A stretch of DNA of 64,000 bases from Pomacea canaliculata (Eukaryota > Mollusca > Gastropoda > Architaenioglossa > Ampullariidae), in the NCBI RefSeq assembly GCF_003073045.1, contig NC_037591.1:21981319-22045318 (forward strand), read 5' to 3'. Positions 1-9,104 of this stretch are shown here, piece by piece. The translations under genes were made by a program, and so were the position numbers. How positions within the stretch are numbered: the stretch's first letter is position 1; the number at the start of each line of letters is the position of its first letter. Under the pieces are notes generated by a model, which did not search any database, had not been told where the DNA came from, and worked only from the letters and a program-made list of their open reading frames with translations.

Positions 1-729
1 CTTGAGCCAAAGCTTAAGGAAGAGCTACGCGCTGCACACGAACATCAGAATAATTGGAACAAAAAGGTAGAAGAAATAAGAAAAGAACTCTTGAAAAGAG
101 CAGACGACATTAAAAAAATCGTCTACGAGAGTTTAACGGAGGAACTGACGAAGCTTAATCAGGAAGCCCAAGGTGTGAAGTCTGAGATCGATGCAACTGT
201 AGAAGAAATGGAGCAGCAGCTGGCATGCTGTCAGAGTCTCTTTGAACATGCCGAACGTGTTGCTGAAAACGGTGTTGATGCGGACATCCTTGACTTGCCT
301 TCGAAACTCGGATCTTTCTTTGAAATGCATCCCCCAGCGACATACCGTAACGTACAAAATGCATTTCACGAGGAAACGCACAAGCTGACCGCCTTCACTG
401 GCGGAAAATGGAGGCGTTCTCTCGAGTGGTTTCAGCCGACTCATGCCAACTTGAGGAATATAAGCCAACAAGTCAAACACTACATCGGGCAAATAAGGAG
501 AGTTAATCTTCAGCATACAGTAGATGCCAACCCATTTCAGCGTGTTAAATTTGAAGCCATTCAGAGAAACGACATTTTATCACTTATCAATGATGTTCGC
601 ACTAACTTGACATGTTGGAACAACCGAGATACTAAAGCTGCTGCCCGTTCTTATCCACCCTACGGTAGGGGACTGACATTTGAACCGCGTGGTGGAAGGT
701 CTCGACCTCCTGATGACTATAACTATTAA
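1..729 (+). CDS. TRIM-type protein, C-terminal part (5' end outside window)
   Basis: The reading frame is open from base 1 to the TAA at 727-729, so the window holds only the last 242 residues. They form a charged, heptad-rich coiled coil followed by a basic Gly/Arg/Pro/Tyr-rich tail (ending RPPDDYNY). No RING or B-box is visible; these would lie upstream. The stretch around QQLACCQSLFEHAERVAENG aligns clearly with the coiled coil of the complete TRIM gene at 7.4-9.1 kb (HQLACCQSVCDHVQHVAEKG), which is the basis for the family call. Two decayed copies of the same region follow at 3.5 and 4.6 kb, so this is a tandem TRIM cluster. TRIM proteins are usually RING E3 ubiquitin ligases whose coiled coil dimerises them, and many act in innate immunity; that role is inferred here. 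No PRY/SPRY, NHL or filamin-type C-terminal domain is seen. Confidence 0.75.
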   Translation, partial: LEPKLKEELRAAHEHQNNWNKKVEEIRKELLKRADDIKKIVYESLTEELTKLNQEAQGVKSEIDATVEEMEQQLACCQSLFEHAERVAENGVDADILDLPSKLGSFFEMHPPATYRNVQNAFHEETHKLTAFTGGKWRRSLEWFQPTHANLRNISQQVKHYIGQIRRVNLQHTVDANPFQRVKFEAIQRNDILSLINDVRTNLTCWNNRDTKAAARSYPPYGRGLTFEPRGGRSRPPDDYNY

Positions 730-1314
730 AGCACAATTGCCACTTCTCACCAACAGTTGCTTATAGACGACATTTTAGAGGAGGACTAAAGCAATTTGAA
801 ACTTGAGAATAATTAAATAGTAGGGAACATAAATCTGCTTTAATAAGCATCGTATTTACTTTAAAGCAGATGGCGACTGAACTAGAAGCCAACCGAGCTT
901 TCGCAATGCTCTAGCCCAGGGGTCTCAAACTCAATTTACCCAGGGGCCACTGGAGGCAGAGTCTGGATGAGGCCGGGCCGCATCAGGTTTTCCACAAGAA
1001 AAGCTCTTACAAAAACATTCCAATGTTATCAATGTCTTATTTTTTCATCTTATTTTTGTGTTAAAAATAAAAATAAATTAACAAATTCATAAAGAAAAAA
1101 TAAATCAATTAGTAATAAATGAATAAATTGAAAATGAAAATATAATAATAATACAGCAGATATAGAAGACAGGAGAAAATATAGTTGCTGACCAGAGAAA
1201 TGTAATTATTATTATTCAGATTCAAATGTCTGTATTAGCATTTCTTTAACATTTAACTTTCTGAACATGAATGGAACATTGAACATAAACTGTTTTGAAC
1301 ATGGCTTCTTCTGC

Positions 1315-3110
1315 CTACTTCTTGCTGCTAGAGGTCTGGCAGCGCTTACTCTCGCATAGCCGAGCAACATTTGGCTTAAGGGAGGAAGCAGCTGAGACCC
1401 TCAGTACTGCTTGAAGATGCTCATCAGTAAGTCTGGATCTGTACTTGGACTTATTGAAGTTCAAGGTAGAGAAGAGCTTTTCGCAAAGTATGTGCTTCCA
1501 AAAAGACACATGGTCCGCTTGAACATTCGGGAAGCTCAGGGAAGCTAGGGGGCAATTCTCTCAAAAATTGCCCGATCTTGTCTGCTTTTCACTCACCTCC
1601 CTGAACTTGGCTTTGAGTTCAGAGTTGCACTGCAGGTCAATGAGCTCCATTTGAAGCACAGGAGGAGCATCTTGTACATAAAAGGAGTAGGGGTCCTCAA
1701 AAATTTGAAATGTGGTTCTGTGCGTCTTGAAATCCGCAAATCTGTGATCGAATTCCTCTGTAGCTTCAAAATGACATCCACATAATCTTCACCACTGAAC
1801 GGTGTGCCTGCATCCATGAGTGCCTTGCATGCTGGGAAATGGCAAAGGTTGTCTGAGAAAAGCTGGGCTTTCCATAACATAAGTTTTGTAGAGAATGCTC
1901 TGACGTTGTCATAGACAGCACTGACAAGTTGCCCTGACCTTGTAGCTTCTTGTTCAGTACGTTAAAGCTCATGTGTCATATCAACCAAAAAAGCTAAGTC
2001 ATGAGCCATTTTGGATCACTTAGCACAGGAACAGCAACCCCCATCTTTCTCCATGAAGGCTTTTCCACTTCGGCTCTCAACTCAAAAAATCTCTTCAATA
2101 TGTTTCCCCTGCTGAGCCAACGTACCTCGGTGAAGTAGAGCACATCCCCATATTCTGACTCCATTTCCTCTAAAAAAGCACGAAACCTTCTGTGCTTTAA
2201 GCCCCTGGATCTGATTTGGTTGATACATTTCACAACGAAAGACATCACATTGTCAAACTTCAGGCATTTGCTGCAAAGGGCCTGCTGATGAATAATGCAG
2301 TGCAGAGCAATGGCCTCCTCCACACCTTTCCTCTTCCAGTTTGTTTGTTTGTTGTTTTTTTTTTTTGTTTGTTTGTTTGTTTGTTTTTTGAACAAGTGCC
2401 ACCAGTCTCCCTGTCATTGATGGCGCTCCATCAGTTGTTATTCCAACAAACCTCCTCAAGGCAAAACCGGCATTCTCAATGGCATCACGCAGCTGGTGAA
2501 ATATCTCCTGAGCGGTGGTCTGGCCATGCATTGGAATCATTGTGAAACAATCCTCTATGACTTCAAAAGTGTCATCAACACCGCGGACAAAGACTGCGAG
2601 TTGGCAGTGTCGGCGATGTCTGTGGTCTCATCAAGAGCGACTGAGTATACAATATGAAATAATATATGAAACATTTTGCTTTCTCACACAGTTGATCATA
2701 AAATGTCACTTGACAGGTCAGAAATGAGCTCTGCTACGGTGTTGGCAGAAAGGCTGATGTTGCTAAACTGACCTTTCTTTTCTGGACAGACAATACTTGC
2801 AGCCTGTAATGTGCTTTCCTGCTTTAGCAATCATCTCACTAACCACGTAGCTAGCTTCGACTGCTGCGTCATTCTCTTTGGTTGCTTTCTTAAAGAAATT
2901 TTGTTGCCTCAGTAGATGTGTTTAAGATTAGCAACCCGGCTGATCTCTCATTCTCCTGGTATTTTGCATACTCCTCAGCATGTCTAGTTGTGTAATGACG
3001 TTTCAAATGGTATTCTTTGTGCACTGCAACTTTCTCTGTGCAAATAAGACACGTTGGGCCTCTGTGGGAGCGAGAGAGGAGAAGATATAACAGTATCAAA
3101 CTCGGGCCGC
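1315..3110 (-). pseudogene. hAT transposase of the GTF2IRD2/ZBED-like type, broken
   Basis: Reading 3' to 5' on the plus strand, minus-strand fragments in several frames give a coherent hAT transposase. An N-terminal BED-like zinc finger (CLICTEKVAVHKEYHLKRHY, then RHAEEY) lies near 2.9-3.1 kb. A central part near 2.25-2.54 kb contains GITTDGAPSMTGR, with the conserved hAT aspartate. The block CIIHQQALCSKC followed by FTEVRWLSRGNILKRFFELR lies near 2.0-2.33 kb, and weaker C-terminal fragments follow to 1.3 kb. An expanded TTTG microsatellite interrupts the middle of the gene, and at least four frame changes separate the pieces, so it cannot encode an active transposase. Relatives of this type occur in vertebrate GTF2IRD2 and in Charlie-like elements. 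Confidence 0.85.
2340..2391. repeat. (TTTG)n / poly-T microsatellite inside the hAT element
   Basis: Runs of TTTG broken by a 13-T tract lie within the transposase reading frame of the hAT copy and help to disrupt it. Confidence 0.9.
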
Positions 3111-3499
3111 ACTAACAGGAAACTTTGATATTGAGGTGGGGGCCGCAAACTTTTGTCCGGCGGGCCGCAGTTGGCCCGCGGGCCGCGAGTTTGAGACCCC
3201 TGCTCTAGCCCATCTGGAGATCCACTGGCCTCAGCATCTATATAAAGATCAGGATCTTCAAGAGCAACGTTCTTAGTGTCCACCCATATATATATCGTGA
3301 TAGTACACGATACCTTCGACGAGTAGGTTACATTTGTCCCACCCTTCGCACAAACACCTGGCGCGAGTAGAACATATTTAACCCAAGCATTGTTGTAATA
3401 TTTTTAGACCTCTACAGCGCTTTATTTAGTAAAAGAAAAATTGATTAATTACGATAGCTTAGGCATTTCTGAACACAGTTACTTCCCTTTCAATGTTTG

Positions 3500-3740
3500 A
3501 ACGGAAATTTCCAAGAAGGTAGAAGAACTTAGACAAGAGCTAACTAATGAGCTAACTAATAAGGCAAGCTACCCGCCTGTACGAATAGAAAATGGAGATG
3601 GTCAGTCGAGTGGTTTCAACCAAACAATGGCGCTGGGGCTGGAGATATTCCAATTCAAGTCAAGAACTATATAGGGGAAGGGAGGATAATTAATCTTTAA
3701 CATACGGGGGAGGAAATGTATGAACGGTTAATTTCTGCTC
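3500..3740 (+). pseudogene. Decayed, internally deleted TRIM coiled-coil copy
   Basis: Segments here match the gene at 1-729. AAGGTAGAAGAACTTAGAC resembles bases 65-85 of that gene. A later block (GAAAATGGAGATGGTCAGTC, then GAGTGGTTTCAACC) resembles its bases 403-434, and GGAGGATAATTAATCTT its bases 497-510. The middle of the coiled coil is missing and no long reading frame remains. It is a partial gene duplicate rather than a retrocopy as far as can be told; no poly-A tail or target duplication was seen. Confidence 0.7.
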
Positions 3741-4624
3741 ATCTCCATACAGAATGGAATCGTACATCATTAAAGAGCATATACTTTTCCCCCCAAAATT
3801 ATCTTAGTATGTCTATCAAGGCATCATTTTGCATTTTGCTATGTGTAGCCCCAAACTTTGTTGGGTTGTGTTTGTAAGGTTTTTTCCTTTGCTTGCTGTA
3901 CTTAATTAATAATGTTTATTATGTAAATATTGCTGTTCTTGATTTATATCTTTCTCATTTTCTAGTTTTACAATCATGGAATCCTTATCTTTTAAAGTAT
4001 TAATCAATCTTTTGGCTTTAACAACAGGTATGAGTTAACAGTGAAAAACCATTTTTTTCAATCTTTGTATCTAGTTATGCTATGCTATGTAAGGGACAGA
4101 TGCCAATTATATTTACCAAGATTTGTTGCTTTCGGCTATATCTTGCCTGAGACTTTAGATTTCTATTCTTAACTGAGGTATTGCTTTCCTGTATTATTAC
4201 GATTATTACTACTACCATTTGATTTTCTTCAAGAGAGATCCTGTGATGAATTTTGCCGGTAAAGTTCGCATATACTATTTTAATAATTTTATATTTCAGC
4301 ATAGCATGAGTCGATAACAAGTTTTTGTTTAGTTTTTTGTTTGTTGTTGTTTGTCAGTGCCACTGGTTTTTCTATATCGCTTGTATATTGATGAGCACGC
4401 TATTGTTCTTAATTGCTGATGCTTCTCTAGAGCATGTATTTCGCGATGCTTACTAAAACTGAGCCTTTTTCTTTTGTATTCTCTATCAGATTATTATGCG
4501 AAGTTTAATTGTATGACAACAGTATTTCCATCCCCATTTCTTATGTTGCTAAATACTCAACGTAAAATTATAATCTTCAGTTAATTTGTCATGTCATGAC
4601 TTTGTCTTTAACTGTGTGTTGCCT
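3741..4624. other. No gene recognised; AT-rich spacer
   Basis: This AT-rich stretch contains only short chance open frames and no domain, repeat or splice pattern that I could support. It separates two decayed TRIM copies. Confidence 0.6.
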
Positions 4625-5045
4625 GAAACGAAAGACTAAAGAAAGCTATCAACGTGAATTTAAATCAGACCTTGAAAAGGCTGCAAAAAGGCTGTGAAAG
4701 ATACAAAATCTGAGGTTAACAGAACAAATACAGCAGCAGATGGTGTGTTGTCAGTCTCTTTGAACACCTGGACGTGTTGCTGAAAACAGTGTGGAAGTGA
4801 ACGCCCTTGACTCTCCTTTAAAACTTAAATCTTTCTTTGGGATGTTTTCAGCCCCAACATGGAGAATGTAATGTATTCGGCCAAGGAACACGCAATTTTC
4901 CTTTAATGATGGAAAATGGAGGTATTCAGTCCAGTGGTTTCAACCAGACAAATTTACCCCTTGCCACCATCAGCTGCTAAGTTTTTTGGGGTTATTTTTT
5001 GACGATATCTAAGAGGAGTAATAATACAATATAATGCTTGAAATA
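4625..5045 (+). pseudogene. Second decayed TRIM coiled-coil copy
   Basis: The order of matches follows the intact copy at 1-729. They include the CAGCAGATGGTGTGTTGTCA block (intact: CAGCAGCTGGCATGCTGTCA), TTTGAACACCTGGACGTGTT, AAATCTTTCTTTGGGATG, and TGGAAAATGGAGGTATTC followed by CAGTGGTTTCAACCAGAC. Similarity continues into the 3' flank, ending near ATAAGAAACATAAAT. Several small indels leave no usable frame. Together with the 3.5 kb copy this shows repeated local duplication and loss of TRIM sequence. Confidence 0.75.
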
Positions 5046-5084
5046 ATAAAATATAAGAAACATAAATTTTTATTGTTCTAGAGG

Positions 5085-5335
5085 TCTGAGAGCTTCATCA
5101 GTTACTCATATTCGGTGACAATGCAATATTAAATCCTTTACAGTAGTCCACAGGTAGTATCATAAGATTTTAAAATTTGATTTTAAATAAGAACATAGGC
5201 TGAATTGGTGGAGATAGGTAACTGCTGCTCCAAGACTCGTACACTATAGGGTAGTCTCCCCTATAAGAAGGGAAGAAAGTCACAAAAGGTAAAACGAAAA
5301 ATCGATAACAAAATTCAAACGCGCAATAGCTTCTT
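5085..5335. repeat. Dispersed repeat, copy A
   Basis: The sequence GTTACTCATATTCGGTGACA and its neighbours (CAATATTAAATCCTTTACAG, then AACGAAAAATCGATAACAAA) recur in the same order and orientation at about 19,105-19,360. The family is not recognised; no coding potential or clear termini are visible. Confidence 0.7.
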
Positions 5336-5355
5336 CCTTTGGATGTTTGCATTGA

Positions 5356-5405
5356 CAAAACAAAACAAAACAAAACAAAACAAAACAAAACAAAACAAAA
5401 CAAAA
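5356..5405. repeat. (AAAAC)n pentanucleotide microsatellite
   Basis: About ten uninterrupted ACAAA-type units are present. Long reading frames across it on the minus strand are artefacts of this repeat. Confidence 0.95.
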
Positions 5406-5579
5406 GCCCCATAAAACAAAAGATGGTTCGCTTTAGAGACATCAAATAACAGAATGCATTCTACAATCAAAAAATCAGTGCCATCAAAAGATAGTCTTAC
5501 AGTCGTGTGTGTATTTACGTCTTGTATCATGATGTCTTAGAGCAGAAGAAATAACAACGAGCAGCAAACGGCATCAAGC

Positions 5580-5804
5580 AGACGACGCGTGACGTAAGAA
5601 GGGCATGACGTCAGGCGTTGCTACAGTCAGCGAAAAAAAGGCCTTGACCTTTCTCCTCCTCCCCCCCAACCGGATAAAAATAACCTGGAATATGACGTCA
5701 ACCGTCGTCTGCTGCATAGACGTTATTTACGTCTCTGTCTGCTGTTAGCGGCCGTTATATTACCGGTGCGTCCCCAGCGCTGAGAGACAGGCAGGCACAC
5801 AAAC
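5580..5804 (+). promoter_or_regulatory. Putative CREB/ATF-type promoter
   Basis: Two perfect palindromic cAMP-response elements TGACGTCA lie at 5606-5613 and 5693-5700, with a variant TGACGTAA at 5590-5597. A TATA-like GATAAAAATA sits at about 5673-5682. About 120-130 bp downstream is an ATG in reasonable context (AACATGGCT) that opens a 100-nt exon ending in a good splice donor. This looks like a plus-strand promoter; activity is inferred. Confidence 0.5.
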
Positions 5805-5904
5805 ATGGCTGACACGTCACACAGACATTATACAAGGACTGGCAATTCGCAGGGAAGGGGACGATACCGGAGCAAAGGTGTAAAGACAACAACAGTAGCA
5901 ACAG
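5805..5904 (+). CDS. Candidate first coding exon (33 codons, phase 1)
   Basis: The ATG at 5805 starts MADTSHRHYTRTGNSQG and the frame runs to a strong donor, ACAG|GTACGC, at 5904/5905, ending in phase 1. The peptide is basic with no known domain. The RING exon of the TRIM gene (starting at 7789) needs exactly a phase-1 upstream exon, so this could be an alternative first exon of that gene; a separate gene is also possible. The frame continues beyond the donor but becomes repetitive (ACACAC), which favours a splice. The upstream CRE-containing promoter supports it; transcript evidence is absent. Confidence 0.4.
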
Positions 5905-6068
5905 GTACGCACACACACAAAGAAATAAAAGAAAGAATGAAGGGAAAGATGATAGTAAAAAAGTGTATAGGTAAGAGTTACAGCAGCCAGTTGGCACCAT
6001 ACCGAGTATACAGAGATAGGTGTCTAAAAGGCATACTCAGCATGCGACAACAGCTGTCCCCACGTTCC

Positions 6069-6705
6069 TGTAGTCTGTCACCGCATACTCAGTATAGTGG
6101 CCAGAGAGTTCAATCCCTTGTTAGTGTAGACCAGTGATGCCCAACCTTTTTCGGCCTGCGGGCCATACACATTTCCGACATGCGCGTCACGGGCCGCTTC
6201 ACAAATATACAAAAAAAAAAATAAATAGAGCAGATACCATTTTTATTAGAAACAAGTTGTACTTACCATTAATTATGTAGTAATTAGTGAGATATTTGAA
6301 GTTGTTTACCCGAAACCAACCTTTGAATGTCCGACTGCATCGTAGAGACACCAAGTCGGAGCACTGAATCGAAATGTTCGTCCATCGAAAAAAAGATTGA
6401 GAGACGCCCCTACGTAGGGATAAATACTTCTTCTTCCCTTATTTTTTCGTTTTTTTTCCGGTCTTTTTTTATTACTAACATGCCGATTTCCTGCACTGTG
6501 GGAGGAAGTTTCGCGGGCCGGATATGGCCCGCGGGCCGTAGGTTGGGCATCCCTGGTGTAGAGCATTGAATACTGAGTTTGCGGTCACAGACTACAGGAA
6601 CACTGAGTAAGCGGTGACAGACTACATATTATTTTAATATTATATACATATTGTTACTAACACTAACCCTCTGGCCACTATATACTGAGTATGCGGTGAC
6701 AGACT
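6069..6705. repeat. Hairpin-like inverted repeat split by a hAT MITE
   Basis: The left arm at 6069-6107 (GTCTGTCACCGCATACTCAG core) is the reverse complement of the right arm at 6669-6705 (CTGAGTATGCGGTGACAGAC core). Related half-copies (AGTAAGCGGTGACAGACTAC and GTTTGCGGTCACAGACTACA) lie between 6573 and 6626. Removing the MITE at 6132-6555 brings the arms to within about 140 bp of each other, so the original unit was a compact palindromic element of unknown family. Confidence 0.7.
6132..6555. mobile_element. Non-autonomous hAT MITE, copy 1
   Basis: The left terminus is CAGTGATGCCCAACC and the right terminus GGTTGGGCATCCCTG, inverted with respect to each other. They are flanked by GTGTAGAC (6124-6131) and GTGTAGAG (6556-6563), an 8-bp TSD with one mismatch. 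Subterminal GGCCCGCGGGCCG is present. The interior has no transposase. A second member of the family lies at 24,605-25,065 in opposite orientation. Confidence 0.88.
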
Positions 6706-6715
6706 TGTTGGATTC

Positions 6716-7366
6716 ACTTTGTAAATAGCATTAGTATCCTGGCTCGGTTTATCTCTGTCTGCCTGTCTGTCTGTCTGTCCGACCGTCCCTCCATCCGTCT
6801 CATCTTCTTTATGCATGCTCTTTCGGTCATGTAATGGCGACGTGCATTAAAAACCTTTTCGTTATACGATATTTATGCTTGAGCTCAAATGTAAACTACC
6901 TTGCTTGGCTACTTTTATTAATGTTTCTTGCTTATGATTGGATTAAACAGGTTAGTTTGAATTCACAGCTTTATTTTGTTATATGTTATGTGTCAGTAAA
7001 AGTCTTTTTAGTTAGTTTATGTCTGTCAGTACAAGCACGCCTGCTGGTTTTCAGCAGCAGCAGATGATCTGTCAGCGTTTGCTCCCAACGAGCATCTACA
7101 CATTCAGATAACGAGCGTTATCATCGCTGATAAAGACACCAACCCTTCGATGATTGCAAAACGTGTGGTCATCGAGACGATCGTTGAGCAGTCCGCTGCG
7201 GTGCAGCAGTTGAAATAATAGCAGCAGAAAAACAGCAGCAGCAACAGCAGCAACAACAGAAGAAGAAGAAAAAGAAACGGATAGCGCCTTGTTTCTCTTC
7301 GCGAAGGTCTGTGTGTTCACTGTGGACACTGTGCTAGGGAAAGTAACCAGAGCCCTCTGTTTCTGG
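6716..7366 (+). other. Upstream region / probable 5' UTR of the TRIM gene
   Basis: A CTGT-rich simple repeat lies near 6750-6780 and a CAG/CAA-rich stretch near 7195-7265. No domain-bearing frame is seen. The last part immediately precedes the ATG at 7367 and is probably 5' UTR; the transcription start is not identified. Confidence 0.4.
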
Positions 7367-9079
7367 ATGGACTACGACAGTAAGTTTTGACTTGTATGAG
7401 AGGTTGTTCGTCATTATTATGTTTACATAGTCAAAAACGTGTTATTAGTTCATTAACACTAAAGATAATTGATTTATTCTGTGTCGCAACGTGAGAAAAA
7501 TTATAATCAAGCTGTAAAAAGAATGTAGGAATCAAGGATACATGATGCTCATTGTGTGTTCAAAAATGTCGGTTGGTCGCTTTAAGGTAATCCTATAGAG
7601 TCATGTGATTCACTGAGAGTCAAATGCCTTGATAAGCTCTCATCTCTCTCTCACGCACACACACTCGCACATATTTTGAGTAACCCTGATTAATCACAGC
7701 ACAGACAAAAAAAAAAAAAAAAAAGTGCGCTACTATCACATCTTAATTAATGTTTCTGTTGTTGTTTTTGTCATTTGCACATGATCAGTCCCCGAGTCCA
7801 GGCACCAGGAATGCCCGCTGTGTCTGGAGAGATTCAAGTCACCCCGCATTCTGCCATGCTTCCATACCTTCTGCCTGCAGTGTCTGTCCCGGCTCATCGA
7901 AACGCAGTCGTCCCGGAGTTCCTTCCCCTGCCCTACGTGTCGAACCAGGGTGAAGATACCATCAGGGGGCGCTGCCAAGTTCCAGGTCAACTTCTACATC
8001 GAGAATGACTCGCGAGGTCGTCTTCATGCGTCTGAGGGTGCCTGCGTGTGCGGCGAATGTCGCGACGCTACGTCCACGCAGGTGTGCGACGACTGCAACC
8101 AGCTCTTGTGTGATTTGTGTACCGACCTCCATGTCAGCGCACCTGACAGCAAGTGTCGCACGTCAAGCAGAATGCAGGCTTCCCCTCAGGACCCAGCCAG
8201 CAACCAGCGCTCGTGCGTGCAACATCCGCAGGAAAAGTACCGCTTCTTCTGTCAACCATGTCGCGTGCCGCTGTGCCGAGACTGCAAGCTGACCTCGCAC
8301 GAAGGTCACGCCACCTGCGACCTTCGTCAAGTGGCCGCGTGCCAAGGAGTTCTCCCTGGACGTGCAGCGGGCCGTTGAAGAGCTGCTGTTGCCGCAGCTG
8401 AAGCAGCAGCTGGAGCAGGCGCGGCGGCACCGCGAGGACTTGCCGCGGTGGAAAGGCGACATCCTGGCGACCCTCACCCGGCGGGCCGAGGTCATCAAGG
8501 ACGCGGTGGACGCATGCTTGTACGAGACGGTGTTCGCGCTCATCAGCCAGAACAGCAGGGCAGAGGACGTCGTGGAGCAGACCCTGGGGGACATGGAGCA
8601 CCAGCTGGCATGCTGCCAAAGCGTCTGCGACCACGTGCAGCACGTGGCGGAGAAGGGCTCTGACGCCGACATGCTGGACGTGACGTCAGAGCTGGTCGCC
8701 TTCTTCGGACCGGCGGCAGGACAGGTCCGGCGTCCTCCCACCGCGGGTGACTCTCGGCTGAATGCGTTCACGCGAGACGGATGGCGGCTGGCCGTGCGCT
8801 GGAACGACTCGACCCCGGGGGCTGCAGCAGGTGTCAGCAGCGAAGCCTCGTCGTGCTGCCAGCAGTCGTTCACACTTCCAGTAGCACTGACGAAGCGCTG
8901 ACCTCTGTGTTTGGAAGCGTTCACACTGACACAATGTCACTGCTGGAGGACGCGAGGGACGACCTGGACAACGCATCGATAATGACGTTATCAACGGTTT
9001 TCAGCAAGCGCCGGCGGGGAGGGTCTAACGCCAGTTCAAATGTTGACGATGTCGTCAGGAGCATTCAAAATCGTATAGG
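7367..9079 (+). CDS. TRIM family RING/B-box E3 ubiquitin ligase-like gene
   Basis: Exon 1 is 7367-7379 (ATG, MDYD, donor A|GTAAGT). Exon 2 starts at 7789 after TGATCAG and joins in phase to read MDYDIPESRHQECPLC. Exon 2 encodes a C3HC4 RING (CPLC, PCFHTFCLQC, FPCPTC), a first B-box (CVCGEC, CDDCNQLLCDLC), a second B-box (SCVQHPQEKYRFFCQPC, CRDC, HEGH) and a coiled coil (VEELLLPQLKQQLEQARRH) like that of the gene at 1-729. A possible donor TATAG|GTACCT at 9078/9079 suggests a further exon that I cannot place. Two single-base frame slips are seen: about one extra base near 8340 between B-box 2 and the coiled coil, and one missing base near 8,850-8,930, which returns to the original frame. They may be assembly errors or signs of decay. 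The likely role is ubiquitin transfer, possibly immune. Confidence 0.75.
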
Positions 9080-9104
9080 TACCTGGCTGCAGCTCTCTCG
9101 GTGA

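Larger units (their letters stand above)
917..3202 (-). mobile_element. hAT-superfamily DNA transposon with perfect 8-bp TSD
   Basis: The element is bounded by inverted termini CAGGGGTCTCAAACTC at the left and GAGTTTGAGACCCCTG at the right. It is flanked by the identical 8-bp target duplication CTCTAGCC at 909-916 and 3203-3210, which is diagnostic of hAT insertion. Length is 2,286 bp. Subterminal sequence is rich in GGGCCGC motifs. The coding strand is the minus strand. Intact TSD and termini point to a fairly recent insertion, although the transposase is interrupted. Confidence 0.93.

Noticed and set aside
8134-8994. Long minus-strand frames opposite the TRIM gene
   Set aside because: Shadows of GC-rich coding sequence; the plus strand has the RING, B-boxes, coiled coil and splice sites.
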